A stretch of DNA of 64,000 nucleotides from Burkholderiaceae bacterium (GCA_023954015.1 JAMLIS010000002.1:1-64000); one strand, 5' to 3'; positions 1-9,274 are shown, counted from the first letter of the stretch. Numbers and translations are program-made. Notes: generated by a model not told the origin, from the sequence alone.

Positions 1-223
1 CGCCCGCCTTTCCGGCCCCGGGGGCGGGGGCATGCGCGGCAGCGCCGGCGCCGGCGCCGGCGCCCATCGCCAGCGCCCTGCCCATGAAGCTGCGGCGCGC
101 GCGGCGGGCGCGGTCGAGCGCCTCGGACGGCAGCGTGTTCTCCGGCGCCGGCCGGACACGGCCCCAGGGGCGCACGGCAGCGTCGTCGGACGGACGGCCC
201 GGTGCGTCGGAAAAATCGTTCAT
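1..223 (-). CDS. soxC: SoxC-like sulfite dehydrogenase, N-terminus only (partial)
   Basis: This frame opens with ATG at 223 and runs off the left edge without a stop, so only about 74 codons are visible. It starts MNDFSDAPGRPSDDAAVRPW and reaches a twin-arginine-like stretch (RRARRSFMGRAL) followed by an Ala/Gly-rich hydrophobic segment. That is a Tat leader, as expected for a periplasmic molybdenum enzyme. The ATG overlaps the stop of the ArsR regulator (ATGA), so the two are probably co-transcribed. SoxC is the molybdenum subunit of the sulfane dehydrogenase SoxCD in thiosulfate oxidation. I call it from the Tat leader plus the ArsR and thioredoxin neighbours typical of sox loci; the catalytic domain lies outside the window. 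Any other Tat-exported redox enzyme remains possible. Confidence 0.5.
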   Translation of the reverse strand, partial: MNDFSDAPGRPSDDAAVRPWGRVRPAPENTLPSEALDRARRARRSFMGRALAMGAGAGAGAAAHAPAPGAGKAG

Positions 224-597
224 CGAAACTCCTCGCGCGACTCGGTGCGCGTATCCCAATCAGCCGCGAGCCGGCGCATCCCCGAGCGCTCGTCGTGCTG
301 CATCTCGGTGCGTGCCGCGATATGCGTGCACACCGTCCGGCAGATTTCGGTGAGCGCGCTGTCGCGCACGCCGTAGTAGATGAAGTTGCCCTCCTTGCGA
401 CGGTTCAAGGCGCCGGCGCGGTACAGCGTGTTGAGATGCCGGGAGACGTTGGTCTGCGTCGCTCCGGTCTCGGCGACGATCTGCGAGACGCTTTTCTCCT
501 CGCGGCAGATCGAGTGCAGGATGCGCAGTCGCACGGGCTCGGACAGCAGCGCGAAATAGCTCGACACCGCCTCGAATACCTGCCCGAGTGAATCCAT
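220..597 (-). CDS. ArsR/SmtB-family repressor, SoxR-like
   Basis: A 125-residue winged-helix protein. The N-terminal helices carry the ArsR signature LLSEPVRLRILHSI (about 17-30). The recognition helix is around residues 44-60 (TGATQTNVSRHLNTLYRAG) and the beta-wing around 64-78. Cysteines occur at 31, 86 and 90. Persulfide-sensing SoxR/BigR proteins use a cysteine pair, but the spacing here differs from what I recall, so thiol sensing is only possible. ATG at 597 has GGAGA about 8 bases upstream. It sits between a SoxC-like gene, joined by an ATGA overlap, and a divergent thioredoxin gene, which is the usual place for the sox repressor. The dyad at 660-679 is its likely operator. Confidence 0.8.
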   Translation of the reverse strand: MDSLGQVFEAVSSYFALLSEPVRLRILHSICREEKSVSQIVAETGATQTNVSRHLNTLYRAGALNRRKEGNFIYYGVRDSALTEICRTVCTHIAARTEMQHDERSGMRRLAADWDTRTESREEFR

Positions 598-649
598 CGG
601 AGCGTCTCCTCGAAATCCGGGCGCCCTGTTCTTCTATCGGACCCTCGGC

Positions 650-689
650 TTGATAGGGTGACTATATGAGCGCATAGTCATGCGGTCAA
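650..689. promoter_or_regulatory. Divergent promoters with a dyad operator (SoxR-like site)
   Basis: On the minus strand TTGACC (689-684), 17 bases and TATAGT (666-661) form a good sigma-70 promoter toward the ArsR gene. On the plus strand TTGATA (650-655), 17 bases and CATAGT (673-678) face the thioredoxin gene. An imperfect inverted repeat, GACTAT (660-665) and ATAGTC (674-679), covers both -10 elements. A dimer of the neighbouring ArsR-type repressor bound there would shut both promoters. The layout is read directly; the identity of the binding protein is inference. Confidence 0.55.
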
Positions 690-697
690 GCACGAGT

Positions 698-1222
698 ATG
701 CCCGGAATGCCCCTTTCGCCGTCGCGCCGCCTCGCCCTATCGGCTTGCGCTCTCGCCGTGCTCGCGCCGTTCGCGTCGGTGGTTCCGCCGCAGGCCTGGG
801 CCGCCGGCGCGCGCGCGCTCGACGGCTCGCGCTCGCCGCGGGCACTACTGGCGCACGGCGACGCACTCGTTGTCGTGGCGCTGTTTTCGGTGCCCGGATG
901 TCCCTGGTGCGAAGTGGTCCGGCGCAACTACCTGCGCCATCTGGAAGGCGCCGTGCCCGGCGTTCGGGTCGCCGAGTACGGCATCACGGACGAGCGTCCG
1001 TTCGAACGAACGGGCCCGAGCGACGACACGCCGCAGAGCGCTTCGGCGCTTGCGAAATCCCTCGGCATCCGCGTCTCTCCCACCGTCGCGTTCCTCGACG
1101 ACGACAACGGCGAACTCGCCGAGCGCCTCGTCGGCTACAACTCGCCGGACTTCTACGGGGCGTACCTGGATGCGCGAATCGCCGGCGCGCTGGAGCGCGC
1201 CGCGCAGAAGCGACACGAGTGA
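698..1222 (+). CDS. Exported thioredoxin-fold protein (SoxW/SoxS-like)
   Basis: About 174 residues: a signal peptide (hydrophobic core LALSACALAVLAPF, likely cleaved after AWA) and a thioredoxin domain with the active site CPWC at residues 68-71 of this start. The cis-proline region (IRVSPTVAFLD) follows. Periplasmic thioredoxins of this kind keep Sox proteins or c-type cytochrome precursors reduced. In-frame ATGs exist at 680, 698 and 707. The 680 codon lies inside the -10/operator region, so 698 or 707 is more likely, although neither has a strong ribosome site. The gene diverges from the SoxR-like repressor, which supports a role in sulfur oxidation. Confidence 0.75.
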   Translation: MPGMPLSPSRRLALSACALAVLAPFASVVPPQAWAAGARALDGSRSPRALLAHGDALVVVALFSVPGCPWCEVVRRNYLRHLEGAVPGVRVAEYGITDERPFERTGPSDDTPQSASALAKSLGIRVSPTVAFLDDDNGELAERLVGYNSPDFYGAYLDARIAGALERAAQKRHE

Positions 1223-1268
1223 AGCGCCGAGGCGGCGCGTCGGCGTCGCCTTTCGTCCCGCGCTTCCG

Positions 1269-2486
1269 TCAATGAAAGTGCGTCGACTCCGGCTCCACGT
1301 CGCCCGGCATCTCGGCATGGACGATCTCGCCCTTGCCGTTGGGGTACAGCGGCACGCCGCAGTCGTCGCAGAACTCGGGCTCGCTGAGGTCGCGCCACAG
1401 CCGAACCTCGGAGACGCCGACCTCGCGCAGCACCTCGCGGATCTGTTCGATCGGCGTGGGTTCATCCTGGTCGGACTCGGCGCCGAGCAGCGGCCAGACG
1501 ATGCCGTGCGCGACTTCGTCCTCGTCGCGAATGCTCAGTCCGATCCGGTATTCGTCGAGCCGCTCGTGGCCGAAACCCGCGACCGTGGCCTTGATGTCGG
1601 AGGCTTCGAGGTCGAGCGCGTGCGTGAGATAGTGGACGGCCGCGCGGATCGAGTACGGGCGCACGCGCCGGTCGGACTCGCGCAGGTTGATGTGATACGC
1701 GTCGGGCAGCAGGCACTCGAAGCCGCATCCCGGAAGCAGCGGCTCGATCGTGGCGCGCGCCTGCGAGATCCAGGCCTCGAGGCACGGAACGCGACCCGCG
1801 TGATCGGCCGCGTCGGACTCCTGCCAGCGAAATACGGGCGCTCCTTCGGGCGCGGCGACGACGCCGAGCAGGAAGCGCGTGTCGGCGAGCATGTCGGCCG
1901 TTTCGGGCAACGACTTCAGGTCGACGCGTGCACTGCCGCCCGCGATGGCGGCCTGTGCCACGCGCCGCGTCAGTCGGCGCAGTTCGGCGTAGTCGTCGGG
2001 AAGCTGGTCGATGCTGAACAGGTACGGAAGCATCTGGAAGCGTGACGCGTGCGCAAGCGTATGCGCGCGCCAATGCGTGGCGAGCGTGTCGGCTGCCTGC
2101 GCCGCGATCGGCCCCGACGGGATGCGAAAGCGCGTCCAGACGACGAGCGGAGCGAGCACGAGCAGCGCGTCCCAGCGCTGCCCGTCTGCGTCGATCGTGA
2201 CGGTTTCGGCAGCCTCCTCGACCGCCTCGACGAGCGCGCCGTAGGCCTCGCCATCGGTCTGGTTGAGCCGGTCGAGCGCATCGTGCGCGCCCTGCACGTG
2301 ACCGCCGTCGAGCATGCGCTCGATGCGAGCGGCGAGCTGCGCTTCCCAGAAGCGGTCCTCGAGGCGGCTTCCCGAGTTCGCCAGGCCGAGCGCCGCCGAC
2401 ACCAGGCGCTCGGCATCCGGCGACAGGTGGCTCTTGCGGTCACGCGATCGCCCCGGGCGATGTTCTTTCATGCTTGCCTTGGTCAT
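1269..2486 (-). CDS. DUF2863 family protein
   Basis: A 405-residue soluble protein with no signal peptide or membrane segment. The N-terminal stretch LSPDAERLVSAALGLANSGS (about 21-40) is characteristic of the DUF2863 family of betaproteobacteria, and the length matches. The function is unknown. Near the C-terminus FCDDCGVPLYPNG (Cys373, Cys376) resembles half of a small zinc knuckle, followed by an acidic and His-containing tail. Its ATG overlaps the dnaQ stop (ATGA), so it is translationally coupled to the polymerase III proofreading subunit. I infer no activity from that coupling. Confidence 0.75.
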   Translation of the reverse strand: MTKASMKEHRPGRSRDRKSHLSPDAERLVSAALGLANSGSRLEDRFWEAQLAARIERMLDGGHVQGAHDALDRLNQTDGEAYGALVEAVEEAAETVTIDADGQRWDALLVLAPLVVWTRFRIPSGPIAAQAADTLATHWRAHTLAHASRFQMLPYLFSIDQLPDDYAELRRLTRRVAQAAIAGGSARVDLKSLPETADMLADTRFLLGVVAAPEGAPVFRWQESDAADHAGRVPCLEAWISQARATIEPLLPGCGFECLLPDAYHINLRESDRRVRPYSIRAAVHYLTHALDLEASDIKATVAGFGHERLDEYRIGLSIRDEDEVAHGIVWPLLGAESDQDEPTPIEQIREVLREVGVSEVRLWRDLSEPEFCDDCGVPLYPNGKGEIVHAEMPGDVEPESTHFH

Positions 2487-3247
2487 CCTGCCCGAAGTGT
2501 AGTCGAATTCGTCGACGCCTCAGGCGCGGCGATCGGCACGACGGAATCGAGCACGCTCCACAATGCGGGCCTGCGCGTCTGCGCCGCGATCGCCGCCAGC
2601 AACGCTCGATGCGCGAGCAACTCCGCGTCGTCCGCGCGCAGCACGACGAGGCCTGCAGGCGGCCACTGTCCGCACTCGCCGGTCGCGCCGCCGGCGTCGA
2701 CGGCCGGGCCGATCGCCATCTCCAGGCTGTCCTGTCCGCGGGTCATCGCGAGGTAGACGTCGGCGAGCAGTTCCGCGTCGAGCAGCGCCCCGTGCAGCTT
2801 GCGATGCGCGTTGGACACCCCGTAGCGCTCGCACAGGGCATCGAGCGAATTGCGACGCCCGGGATGCAGCTCGCGCGCCATCGCCAGCGTGTCGATCACG
2901 TTCGAACCGAAACCGAGGAAGGGCCCGAGCCGCAGGCGATTCAGTTCGGCATCGAGGAAGGCCAGGTCGAAAGGCGCGTTGTGGATCAGGACCTCGGCGT
3001 CACGCACGAACTCGAGAAAGCGATCGACGACATCGGCGAAGCACGGCTCGCACTCGAGCCGTTCGCGGGTCAGGCCGTGGACCGCGAGCGCGCCTTCGTC
3101 GATGTCGCGCTGCGGATTCAGGTACAGGTGCAGCGAGCGGCCGCTGAGGCGGCGATCGACGATCTCGACACAACCGATCTCGACGATGCGATGGCCGTCT
3201 TCGGCGGAAAGCCCGGTGGTCTCGGTGTCGAGGACGATCTGTCTCAT
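2483..3247 (-). CDS. dnaQ: DNA polymerase III epsilon subunit (3'-5' proofreading exonuclease)
   Basis: A 254-residue DEDDh exonuclease. The Exo I motif is DTETTG with Asp7 and Glu9, Exo II is within HNAPFDLAFLD, and Exo III is HGALLDAELLADVY with the catalytic His and Asp. The C-terminal 70 residues should contact the alpha subunit. The start at 3247 was chosen because the nuclease fold begins at residue 4, GGAGC lies 5-9 bases upstream, and the ATG overlaps the stop of the efflux permease gene (ATGA). The open frame continues far upstream only as antisense noise. Being downstream of an RND pump gene, with which it shares stop and start bases, is an unusual place for dnaQ. Confidence 0.93.
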   Translation of the reverse strand: MRQIVLDTETTGLSAEDGHRIVEIGCVEIVDRRLSGRSLHLYLNPQRDIDEGALAVHGLTRERLECEPCFADVVDRFLEFVRDAEVLIHNAPFDLAFLDAELNRLRLGPFLGFGSNVIDTLAMARELHPGRRNSLDALCERYGVSNAHRKLHGALLDAELLADVYLAMTRGQDSLEMAIGPAVDAGGATGECGQWPPAGLVVLRADDAELLAHRALLAAIAAQTRRPALWSVLDSVVPIAAPEASTNSTTLRAG

Positions 3248-6200
3248 GTCGCTCCGTGGGCGCCCGTCGCAGGCCCGACCTCGTCGTGCAGCACGTGCCG
3301 GGGCCGCGAGACGAGCGTGTAGACCGTGGGCAGAACGAACAGCGTGAGCAGCGTGCCGAAGGCCATGCCGCCGACCACGACCAGGCCGATCTGCATCCGG
3401 CTCTCGGCGCCGGCGCCCGAGGCCAGCGCGAGCGGGACCGCGCCCAGCACCATCGCGCCCGTCGTCATCAGGATCGGGCGCAGGCGCAGTCGTGCCGCCT
3501 CGACCGTGGCCGGCAGCAGCGCGACGCCGCGGTCGCGCATCTGGTTGGCGAATTCGACGATGAGGATGCCGTGCTTGGTGATCAGGCCGACGAGCGTGAT
3601 CAGTCCGATCTGGCTGTAGACGTTCATCGTGCCTCCGCCCCAGCGCAGTAGCGCCAGTGCGCCGGTCATCGACAGCGGAACGGTGAACATGATGATCAGC
3701 GGATCGACGAAGCTCTCGAACTGCGCGGCGAGCACGAGATAGATGAAGCATAGCGCCAGCGCGAAGGTGACCAGCAGCGTCGTCGACGACTGCTTGAACT
3801 CGCGCGTCTGTCCGTTGTAGTCGAGCGCGTATCCCGGCCCGAGGTGCTCGCGCGCGAGCGCCTCGATGACGTCGACCGCCTCGCCCATCGAAGCGCCGGG
3901 CGCGAGATTGGCGGTGATCGTCACCGCGCGACGCTGGCCGAAGTGATTCAACTCGCGCGCCGTGATGCCCTCCTTCACGTTCACCAGGCTGGAGAGCGGC
4001 ACCATCGTGTCGTTGCGCCCGCGCACGAAGATCTTCGGGATGTCCTGCGGAGTGCTGCGGTCGGCCGCGGCGAACTGCACGACGACGTCGTACTGCTCGC
4101 CGTGCCGCTTGAAGCGGGTGACCTGCCGGCCGCCTAGCGCGGTTTCGAGCGCGCGCCCGATGGCGTCGACGTCGACGCCCGCATCGGCGGCGCGCTCACG
4201 GTCGATGTTCACCTTCAGCTCCGGCTTGTTCAGCCGCAGGTCGGTGTCCACGCCCTGGAAGCGCGGGTCGTCGCGCAGCGCCTGCATGATCGGCTCGAGC
4301 GTCCGCTCGATCTCGTCGTAGGAATCGGAGCTCAGCACGACCACGTTGATCGGCCGCTCGCGCGGCGACTGGCCCAGCGAGGCCGGCGCCACCGCGAAGG
4401 CCTGCACGCCGGGGATCTCGCGCAGCCTGGGCTGGAAATCCTGCAGGATGGCCGGCACCTTGCGATCGCGTTCGGCCCAGTCGACGACGCGGATGAACGA
4501 GATGCCCTGGGTGACGGTCGGACTTCCCGAGACGACGAAGACGCGGTCGGCCTCCCGGATCGACAGCGACGCCGCCTCGATGCGGCGCGCGTAGCGGTCG
4601 GTGTAGTCGATCGACGCTCCGTCGGGACCGTTGAAGATCACGACGATCGTCGCGCGGTCCTCGATCGGCGCGAGTTCGCGCTTCGTCGTCTGGAACAGCC
4701 ACACGCTCGCCCCGGCCACCGCGACGCCGAGCAGCACGACCAGCCAGCGCACGCGCAGCGTCGCGCGCAGCGCATGCGCGTAGCCGCTCGACAACGCGCC
4801 CAGCGAACGATCGATCGCGCGCAGCAGAACGCCGGGGCTCGGGTCGTGGCGCAGGAAGCGCGAGCACAGCATCGGCGTGAGCGTGAGGGCCAGGAAGCCC
4901 GACACCAGGACCGCGCCGGCGAGCGTGAGCGCGAACTCGATGAACAGCCGCCCCGTGCGGCCGGTGGTGAACGCGACCGGTGCGTAGACGGCGGCCAGCG
5001 TGAGCGTCATCGCGACGACCGCGAAGCCCACCTCGCGCGCGCCGCGCACCGCCGCCTGCACCGGCTGCATTCCTTCCTCGATGTGCCGGTAGACGTTCTC
5101 GAGCACGACGATCGAGTCGTCGACCACCAGGCCGATTGCCAGCACGAGCGCGAGCAGCGTGAGCGTGTTGATCGAGAAGCCGGCGGCGAGCATCAGCGTG
5201 CACACGCCGACCAGGCAGACGGGAATCGTGATCAGCGGGATGAAGCTCGCGCGCACGGTGCCGAGGAACAGGAAGATCACCGCAGCAACGAGCACGGTCG
5301 CTTCGAGGATCGTCCGGTACACGGACTCGATCGAGCGCTCGATGAAAAGCGTGTTGTCGTTGGCGATGTCGACCGTCACGCCCTCGGGAAGCTCGGCGCG
5401 CAGCCTCGGCAGCTCGGCCTTCAGCGCGTGCGCCAACGTCAGCGGATTGGCCGTGGCCTGCTTGATCAGGCCGAGCGAGATCGCGTCACGGCCGTTGAAG
5501 CGCACGATGCTGCGCTCGTCCTGAGGCGCGAGCGTGACGCGCGCGACGTCGCGGATGCGCACCGCGTAGCCGGCGACGTTGCGCACGACCACGTTCTCGA
5601 ATTCGCTCACGCGCTGCAGGTCCGACTGAGAAACGACGGTGAACTCGCGCTGGCGGCTCTCGATGCGCCCCGAGGGCAGCTCGACGTTCTGCCTGCGCAA
5701 TGCGCCCTCGACGTCGGCGGGAGTGAGCGAGAAGCCGGCGAGCCGGTCAGGGTCGAGCCAGACGCGCATCGAGAACTTGCGCTCGCCGAAGATGCGCACG
5801 TCGGCCGCGCCGGGCAGCGTCTGCAGGCGCGGCTTGACCAGCCGGTTGGCGATGTCGGAGACCTCGAGCGGCGACAGCGACACGCTCGAGAAGGCGAGCC
5901 AGATGATCGGGTTGGCGTCGGCCTCGACCTTCGCGATCACCGGCTCGTCGATCGTCTCGGGCAGCTTCGAACGCACGCGGGCGACGCGATCGCGCACGTC
6001 GGCGGCGGCGCCGTCGGGATCGCGCTCGAGGCGAAAACGGACCGTGATCTGGCTGCGCTCGGGGCGCGAGATCGACGTGAGGACGTCGACGCCCTCGATG
6101 CCCGCGATCGAATCCTCGAGCGGCTTCGTGACCTGCGACTCGACGATGTCGGCCGAAGCGCCCAGGTAGCTCGTCGATACGGTGACCGTCGGCTCGTCGA

Positions 6201-6318
6201 TCTTCGGGTACTCGCGCACCTGCAGGCGCGAATACGAGACGATCCCGAGCAGCAGGATGACCAGCGACAGCACCGTCGCGAATACCGGCCGCCGGATGCA
6301 GACGTCGGAGATGCGCAC
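3244..6318 (-). CDS. RND efflux permease, HAE-1 family (AcrB/MexB-like)
   Basis: A 1024-residue inner-membrane proton-driven pump of the usual RND length. It opens MRISDVCIRRPVFATVLSLV, the standard first transmembrane helix. It has two large periplasmic loops and a second six-helix bundle ending near residue 1005. The proton-relay pair is in GLVVDDSIVVLENVYRHIEE (TM4), and the TM10-11 region carries the expected GLITKHGILIVEFANQ. The adaptor gene ends 4 bases upstream, so the two form an operon; no outer-membrane channel gene is present, so TolC/OprM would come from elsewhere. The substrate cannot be predicted. The gene is coupled to dnaQ by an ATGA overlap. Confidence 0.9.
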   Translation of the reverse strand: MRISDVCIRRPVFATVLSLVILLLGIVSYSRLQVREYPKIDEPTVTVSTSYLGASADIVESQVTKPLEDSIAGIEGVDVLTSISRPERSQITVRFRLERDPDGAAADVRDRVARVRSKLPETIDEPVIAKVEADANPIIWLAFSSVSLSPLEVSDIANRLVKPRLQTLPGAADVRIFGERKFSMRVWLDPDRLAGFSLTPADVEGALRRQNVELPSGRIESRQREFTVVSQSDLQRVSEFENVVVRNVAGYAVRIRDVARVTLAPQDERSIVRFNGRDAISLGLIKQATANPLTLAHALKAELPRLRAELPEGVTVDIANDNTLFIERSIESVYRTILEATVLVAAVIFLFLGTVRASFIPLITIPVCLVGVCTLMLAAGFSINTLTLLALVLAIGLVVDDSIVVLENVYRHIEEGMQPVQAAVRGAREVGFAVVAMTLTLAAVYAPVAFTTGRTGRLFIEFALTLAGAVLVSGFLALTLTPMLCSRFLRHDPSPGVLLRAIDRSLGALSSGYAHALRATLRVRWLVVLLGVAVAGASVWLFQTTKRELAPIEDRATIVVIFNGPDGASIDYTDRYARRIEAASLSIREADRVFVVSGSPTVTQGISFIRVVDWAERDRKVPAILQDFQPRLREIPGVQAFAVAPASLGQSPRERPINVVVLSSDSYDEIERTLEPIMQALRDDPRFQGVDTDLRLNKPELKVNIDRERAADAGVDVDAIGRALETALGGRQVTRFKRHGEQYDVVVQFAAADRSTPQDIPKIFVRGRNDTMVPLSSLVNVKEGITARELNHFGQRRAVTITANLAPGASMGEAVDVIEALAREHLGPGYALDYNGQTREFKQSSTTLLVTFALALCFIYLVLAAQFESFVDPLIIMFTVPLSMTGALALLRWGGGTMNVYSQIGLITLVGLITKHGILIVEFANQMRDRGVALLPATVEAARLRLRPILMTTGAMVLGAVPLALASGAGAESRMQIGLVVVGGMAFGTLLTLFVLPTVYTLVSRPRHVLHDEVGPATGAHGAT

Positions 6319-6322
6319 GCGA

Positions 6323-7498
6323 TCAGCCGCCGGCGTGCGGCGCCTCGATGATGCGCACGTCGCCGCCCTGCGCCGGAAGCTTCAGTTGCCCGGCGGTGAC
6401 GACCTGCTCGCCGGCGCGGATTCCTTCGACGATTTCGACACGCCCGTCGCGCCGCAATCCCGTGCGCACGCGCACCCGCTCCGCGCGTCCCTGGTCGACG
6501 CGAAACACGTACTGCTCGGGGCCGACCGCGAACACGGCTTCCTCGGGGACCATCACGGCGCGTTCACGCTGGCCGAGGGTGAGCGCGATCTTCGCGAACA
6601 TCCCGGTGCGCAGCAGCCCGTCGACGTTCGGCATCCGTCCACGCGCCACGATCGAGCGCCCATTGGCGTCGACCCGCACGTCGATCGCCTCGAGCGTCGC
6701 CGGAAAGCTGTGCCCGGGATAGGCGTCGAACTCGAGGTCGAGCCGCTGGCCGCGCTGCAGCTGCCCGAGGTAGCGTTCGGGCAGGCGAAGATCGACCTGC
6801 ATCCGGGAAACGTCCTCGAGCGTCACCAGGACGTCTCCTTCGCGCACGTAGTCGCCGGGACTCACGTTGCGCAACCCGAGCACGCCATCGAAAGGCGCGC
6901 GGATCGAGGTCTTCGCCAGCCGCGCCTGCGCCAGCTCGAGCTTCGCCTCCAGCACCTGCAGATTCGCCGCCGCCTCGTCGCGCGCGCGCTCGCTCAGGAA
7001 CTTCTGCCTCGCGAGATCGGCAGAGCGCTGGTAGTTGGCCCGTGCCAGCGCCAGCTCGGCGCGCGTCTGCTGCACTTCGGCGCCGGCGATCGACGCATCC
7101 AGCGCGACGAGCAGTTCGCCCTTGCGCACGCGCGCGCCGCTGTCGAAGTGGATCGACCGGATGCGACCGGCCACCTCGGGCTTGACGACCACCGACTCGG
7201 CCGCGCGCAGCGTTCCGACGGCGGCGACCGTTTCGGCCAGCGAAACCTGCTCGGCACGCACGGCCTCCACGCCCACCGCCCCGCGCGCGACGCCGGCATC
7301 GGCGGTGCGAGGCGAGGCCGCGGGGGCAACCGCGCGGGCGGGCGGGTCGTCGGCCGGCAGGCGGGTGTCCGCACCCGACGTGGTGCCCGGAGCGGCGATC
7401 TCGAGCGCCGGCGTGGGGCTGCGATGCACCCCCCATGCCCACCATCCCAGGCCCGACGCTCCGACGAGCGCGATCAGGTAGACGAGGGTTCGCTTCAT
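6323..7498 (-). CDS. RND efflux periplasmic adaptor (membrane fusion protein)
   Basis: About 391 residues from the preferred ATG at 7498, which directly precedes the membrane anchor MKRTLVYLIALVGASGLGWW. An in-frame ATG at 7531 would add 11 residues. A low-complexity linker (about 30-75) leads into the lipoyl halves flanking a helical hairpin: the first half has VKPEVAGRIRSIHFDSGARV, the second IRAPFDGVLGLRNVSPGDYV. The beta-barrel (RSIVARGRMPNVDGLLRTGM) and membrane-proximal domains follow. It links the permease encoded immediately downstream to an outer-membrane channel in a tripartite pump. Family and pairing are clear; the exported compound is not. Confidence 0.88.
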   Translation of the reverse strand: MKRTLVYLIALVGASGLGWWAWGVHRSPTPALEIAAPGTTSGADTRLPADDPPARAVAPAASPRTADAGVARGAVGVEAVRAEQVSLAETVAAVGTLRAAESVVVKPEVAGRIRSIHFDSGARVRKGELLVALDASIAGAEVQQTRAELALARANYQRSADLARQKFLSERARDEAAANLQVLEAKLELAQARLAKTSIRAPFDGVLGLRNVSPGDYVREGDVLVTLEDVSRMQVDLRLPERYLGQLQRGQRLDLEFDAYPGHSFPATLEAIDVRVDANGRSIVARGRMPNVDGLLRTGMFAKIALTLGQRERAVMVPEEAVFAVGPEQYVFRVDQGRAERVRVRTGLRRDGRVEIVEGIRAGEQVVTAGQLKLPAQGGDVRIIEAPHAGG

Positions 7499-7534
7499 CG
7501 GTGCAATACGTCGGGAACCGGACACTACCATGCC

Positions 7535-7969
7535 TCAGCGCGAAGGAATGCCGCGATTGGCGAGGGCATCGGCGCGCTCGTTCCCGGGGTCTCCGGCGTG
7601 GCCGCGAACCCAGTGCCACCGCACCCGATGCCGCGCAGCGAGCGCGTCGAGCTCGCGCCACAAATCCTCGTTCTTCACCGGCCTGCGATCGGCCGTCTTC
7701 CAGCCCCGGCGCTTCCAGCCGGGCAGCCACTCGGTGATGCCCTTGTGCACGTACTGCGAGTCGGTGTGCAGGTCCACCGGCACCTGCCGCTCGAGCGCGG
7801 CGAGCGCACGGATCACCGCAGTGAGTTCCATGCGGTTGTTCGTCGTCATCGGCTCGCCGCCGAACAGCTCCTTCTCGTGCCGCCCCCAGCGCAGCAGCGC
7901 ACCCCAGCCCCCGGGGCCGGGATTGCCCTTGCAGGCGCCGTCGGTGTAGATCTCGACCGTGTCGGTCAT
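7535..7969 (-). CDS. rnhA: Ribonuclease HI
   Basis: 144 residues, the normal length for the enzyme that removes RNA from RNA-DNA hybrids. All catalytic acids are seen at E. coli-like positions: Asp10 ([12 protein letters not shown]), Glu48 (NNRMELTAV), Asp70 (HTDSQYV) and the C-terminal Asp in [12 protein letters not shown], with the flexible-loop His in [11 protein letters not shown]. The start at 7969 gives the canonical N-terminus [11 protein letters not shown]. In related bacteria a methyltransferase gene lies directly upstream of rnhA and dnaQ directly downstream. Here cfa separates it from the methyltransferase and the RND pump separates it from dnaQ. Confidence 0.95.
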   Translation of the reverse strand: MTDTVEIYTDGACKGNPGPGGWGALLRWGRHEKELFGGEPMTTNNRMELTAVIRALAALERQVPVDLHTDSQYVHKGITEWLPGWKRRGWKTADRRPVKNEDLWRELDALAARHRVRWHWVRGHAGDPGNERADALANRGIPSR

Positions 7970-8008
7970 CGCTTTCGTGGCGTTCCCGACGCCGGATTCC
8001 CGGGTCGG

Positions 8009-8037
8009 TTGCAGATGAATCGCGGACGGATTGTAAT
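8009..8037 (+). promoter_or_regulatory. Candidate sigma-70 promoter of cfa
   Basis: TTGCAG (8009-8014), a 17-base spacer and TGTAAT (8032-8037) lie in the short divergent gap between rnhA and cfa. Initiation near 8044 would give a leader of about 16 bases holding the GGGAGGAAG ribosome site. Pattern only; not tested. Confidence 0.5.
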
Positions 8038-8059
8038 GGCCGCTTCGGGAGGAAGACGC

Positions 8060-9274
8060 ATGCTCGAAAGACAAGTCACGAAGTACCTCGAAACGCTTCG
8101 CGATCGGCATCCGATTCCGCTGCGCGTGCGACTGTGGGACGGCTCGAGCATCGAGCTCGACGAGTCGCCGCTGGTCGAGCTGCGCGTCAAGGACCTCGGC
8201 GCAGCCCGCTACCTGCTCAAGCCCTCGCTGTCGGCACTCGGCGAAGCTTTCGTCGAGGGTCACGTCGACGTCGACGGAAACATCGCCGAGATCATCTCGA
8301 TCGCCGAGCGCCTTTCGCAGGCGGGCGACGAGGAGAAGGCAGCCGGTCGGCTGCCGTCGTGGGTCGCCCGCCACACGCGCAAGTCCGACCGCAAGGCGAT
8401 CGAGTACCACTACGATGTCTCCAACGAGTTTTACGCGAACTGGCTCGATTCGCGCATGGTGTATTCGTGCGCGTACTTCCCGCAGGGCGACGAGGATCTC
8501 GAGACGGCGCAGCGCCTGAAGCTCGACCACATCTGCCGCAAGCTGATGCTCGCGCCCGGGCAGAAGCTGCTCGACATCGGCTGCGGCTGGGGAGCGATGG
8601 TGATTCACGCGGCGCGCGAATACGGCGTTCGGGCCGTCGGCGTCACGCTGTCGAAGAAGCAGCACGAACTCGCCCGCGCGCGCGTGCGCGAGGCGGGACT
8701 CGAGGATCGGGTCGAGATCCGGCTGCAGGACTATCGCGACGTTCCCGACACCGAGCGTTTCGACCGCATCTCTTCGATCGGAATGTTCGAGCACGTCGGG
8801 CTGAAGAACCTGCGCGTGTATTTCGACCGCATCCATGCGCTGCTCGAACCGGGCGGAATCGTGATGAACCACGGCATCACGTCGGCCGATGTCGACAACC
8901 GCTCCGTCGGACTGGGCGGAGGCGAGTTCATCGACCGCTACGTGTTCCCCGACGGGGAGCTGCCGCACGTGTCGGTGGCAATCCGCGAGCTGTCGGCCGC
9001 CGGGCTCGAGCTCGTCGACGCCGAATCGCTGCGGCGACACTACGCGCGCACGCTGTCGTTCTGGTCTTCGTCCTTCGAGCAGAAGCTCGATCGGCTCACC
9101 GAACTGGCCGGGGAAAAGCGCACCCGCATCTGGCGCGTCTACCTCGCCGGCTGCGCGCACGCTTTCGCGCACGGATGGATCAACCTGTACCAGCTGCTGG
9201 CGATCAAGCCGAAGCAGACGGCCGAGGGTGCGGAGAACCCGCTGCCGATGTCGCGCGCCTACATGTATCGCTGA
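8060..9274 (+). CDS. cfa: Cyclopropane-fatty-acyl-phospholipid synthase
   Basis: 404 residues. An N-terminal domain (1-110) precedes a class I SAM methyltransferase fold. The SAM loop LLDIGCGWG is at 170-178, and [14 protein letters not shown] is typical of mycolic/cyclopropane synthases; the conserved [25 protein letters not shown] (read in two parts at 117-140) matches the lipid-binding region. It transfers a methylene from SAM to cis double bonds of membrane phospholipids. ATG at 8060 is preferred over the in-frame ATG at 8036 because GGGAGGAAG lies just upstream of it. The 3' end overlaps the convergent methyltransferase gene by 16 bases. Confidence 0.93.
   Translation: MLERQVTKYLETLRDRHPIPLRVRLWDGSSIELDESPLVELRVKDLGAARYLLKPSLSALGEAFVEGHVDVDGNIAEIISIAERLSQAGDEEKAAGRLPSWVARHTRKSDRKAIEYHYDVSNEFYANWLDSRMVYSCAYFPQGDEDLETAQRLKLDHICRKLMLAPGQKLLDIGCGWGAMVIHAAREYGVRAVGVTLSKKQHELARARVREAGLEDRVEIRLQDYRDVPDTERFDRISSIGMFEHVGLKNLRVYFDRIHALLEPGGIVMNHGITSADVDNRSVGLGGGEFIDRYVFPDGELPHVSVAIRELSAAGLELVDAESLRRHYARTLSFWSSSFEQKLDRLTELAGEKRTRIWRVYLAGCAHAFAHGWINLYQLLAIKPKQTAEGAENPLPMSRAYMYR

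Noticed and set aside
46..70. GGCGCC-rich repeat near the left edge as a separate regulatory repeat
   Set aside because: It encodes the Ala/Gly hydrophobic core of the Tat leader in the SoxC-like gene.
660..679. The 660-679 dyad as a rho-independent terminator
   Set aside because: No T-run, and it overlaps two well-spaced divergent promoters.
4774..6351. 525-codon plus-strand frame opposite the RND permease
   Set aside because: Antisense shadow with no domain; the permease is unambiguous.
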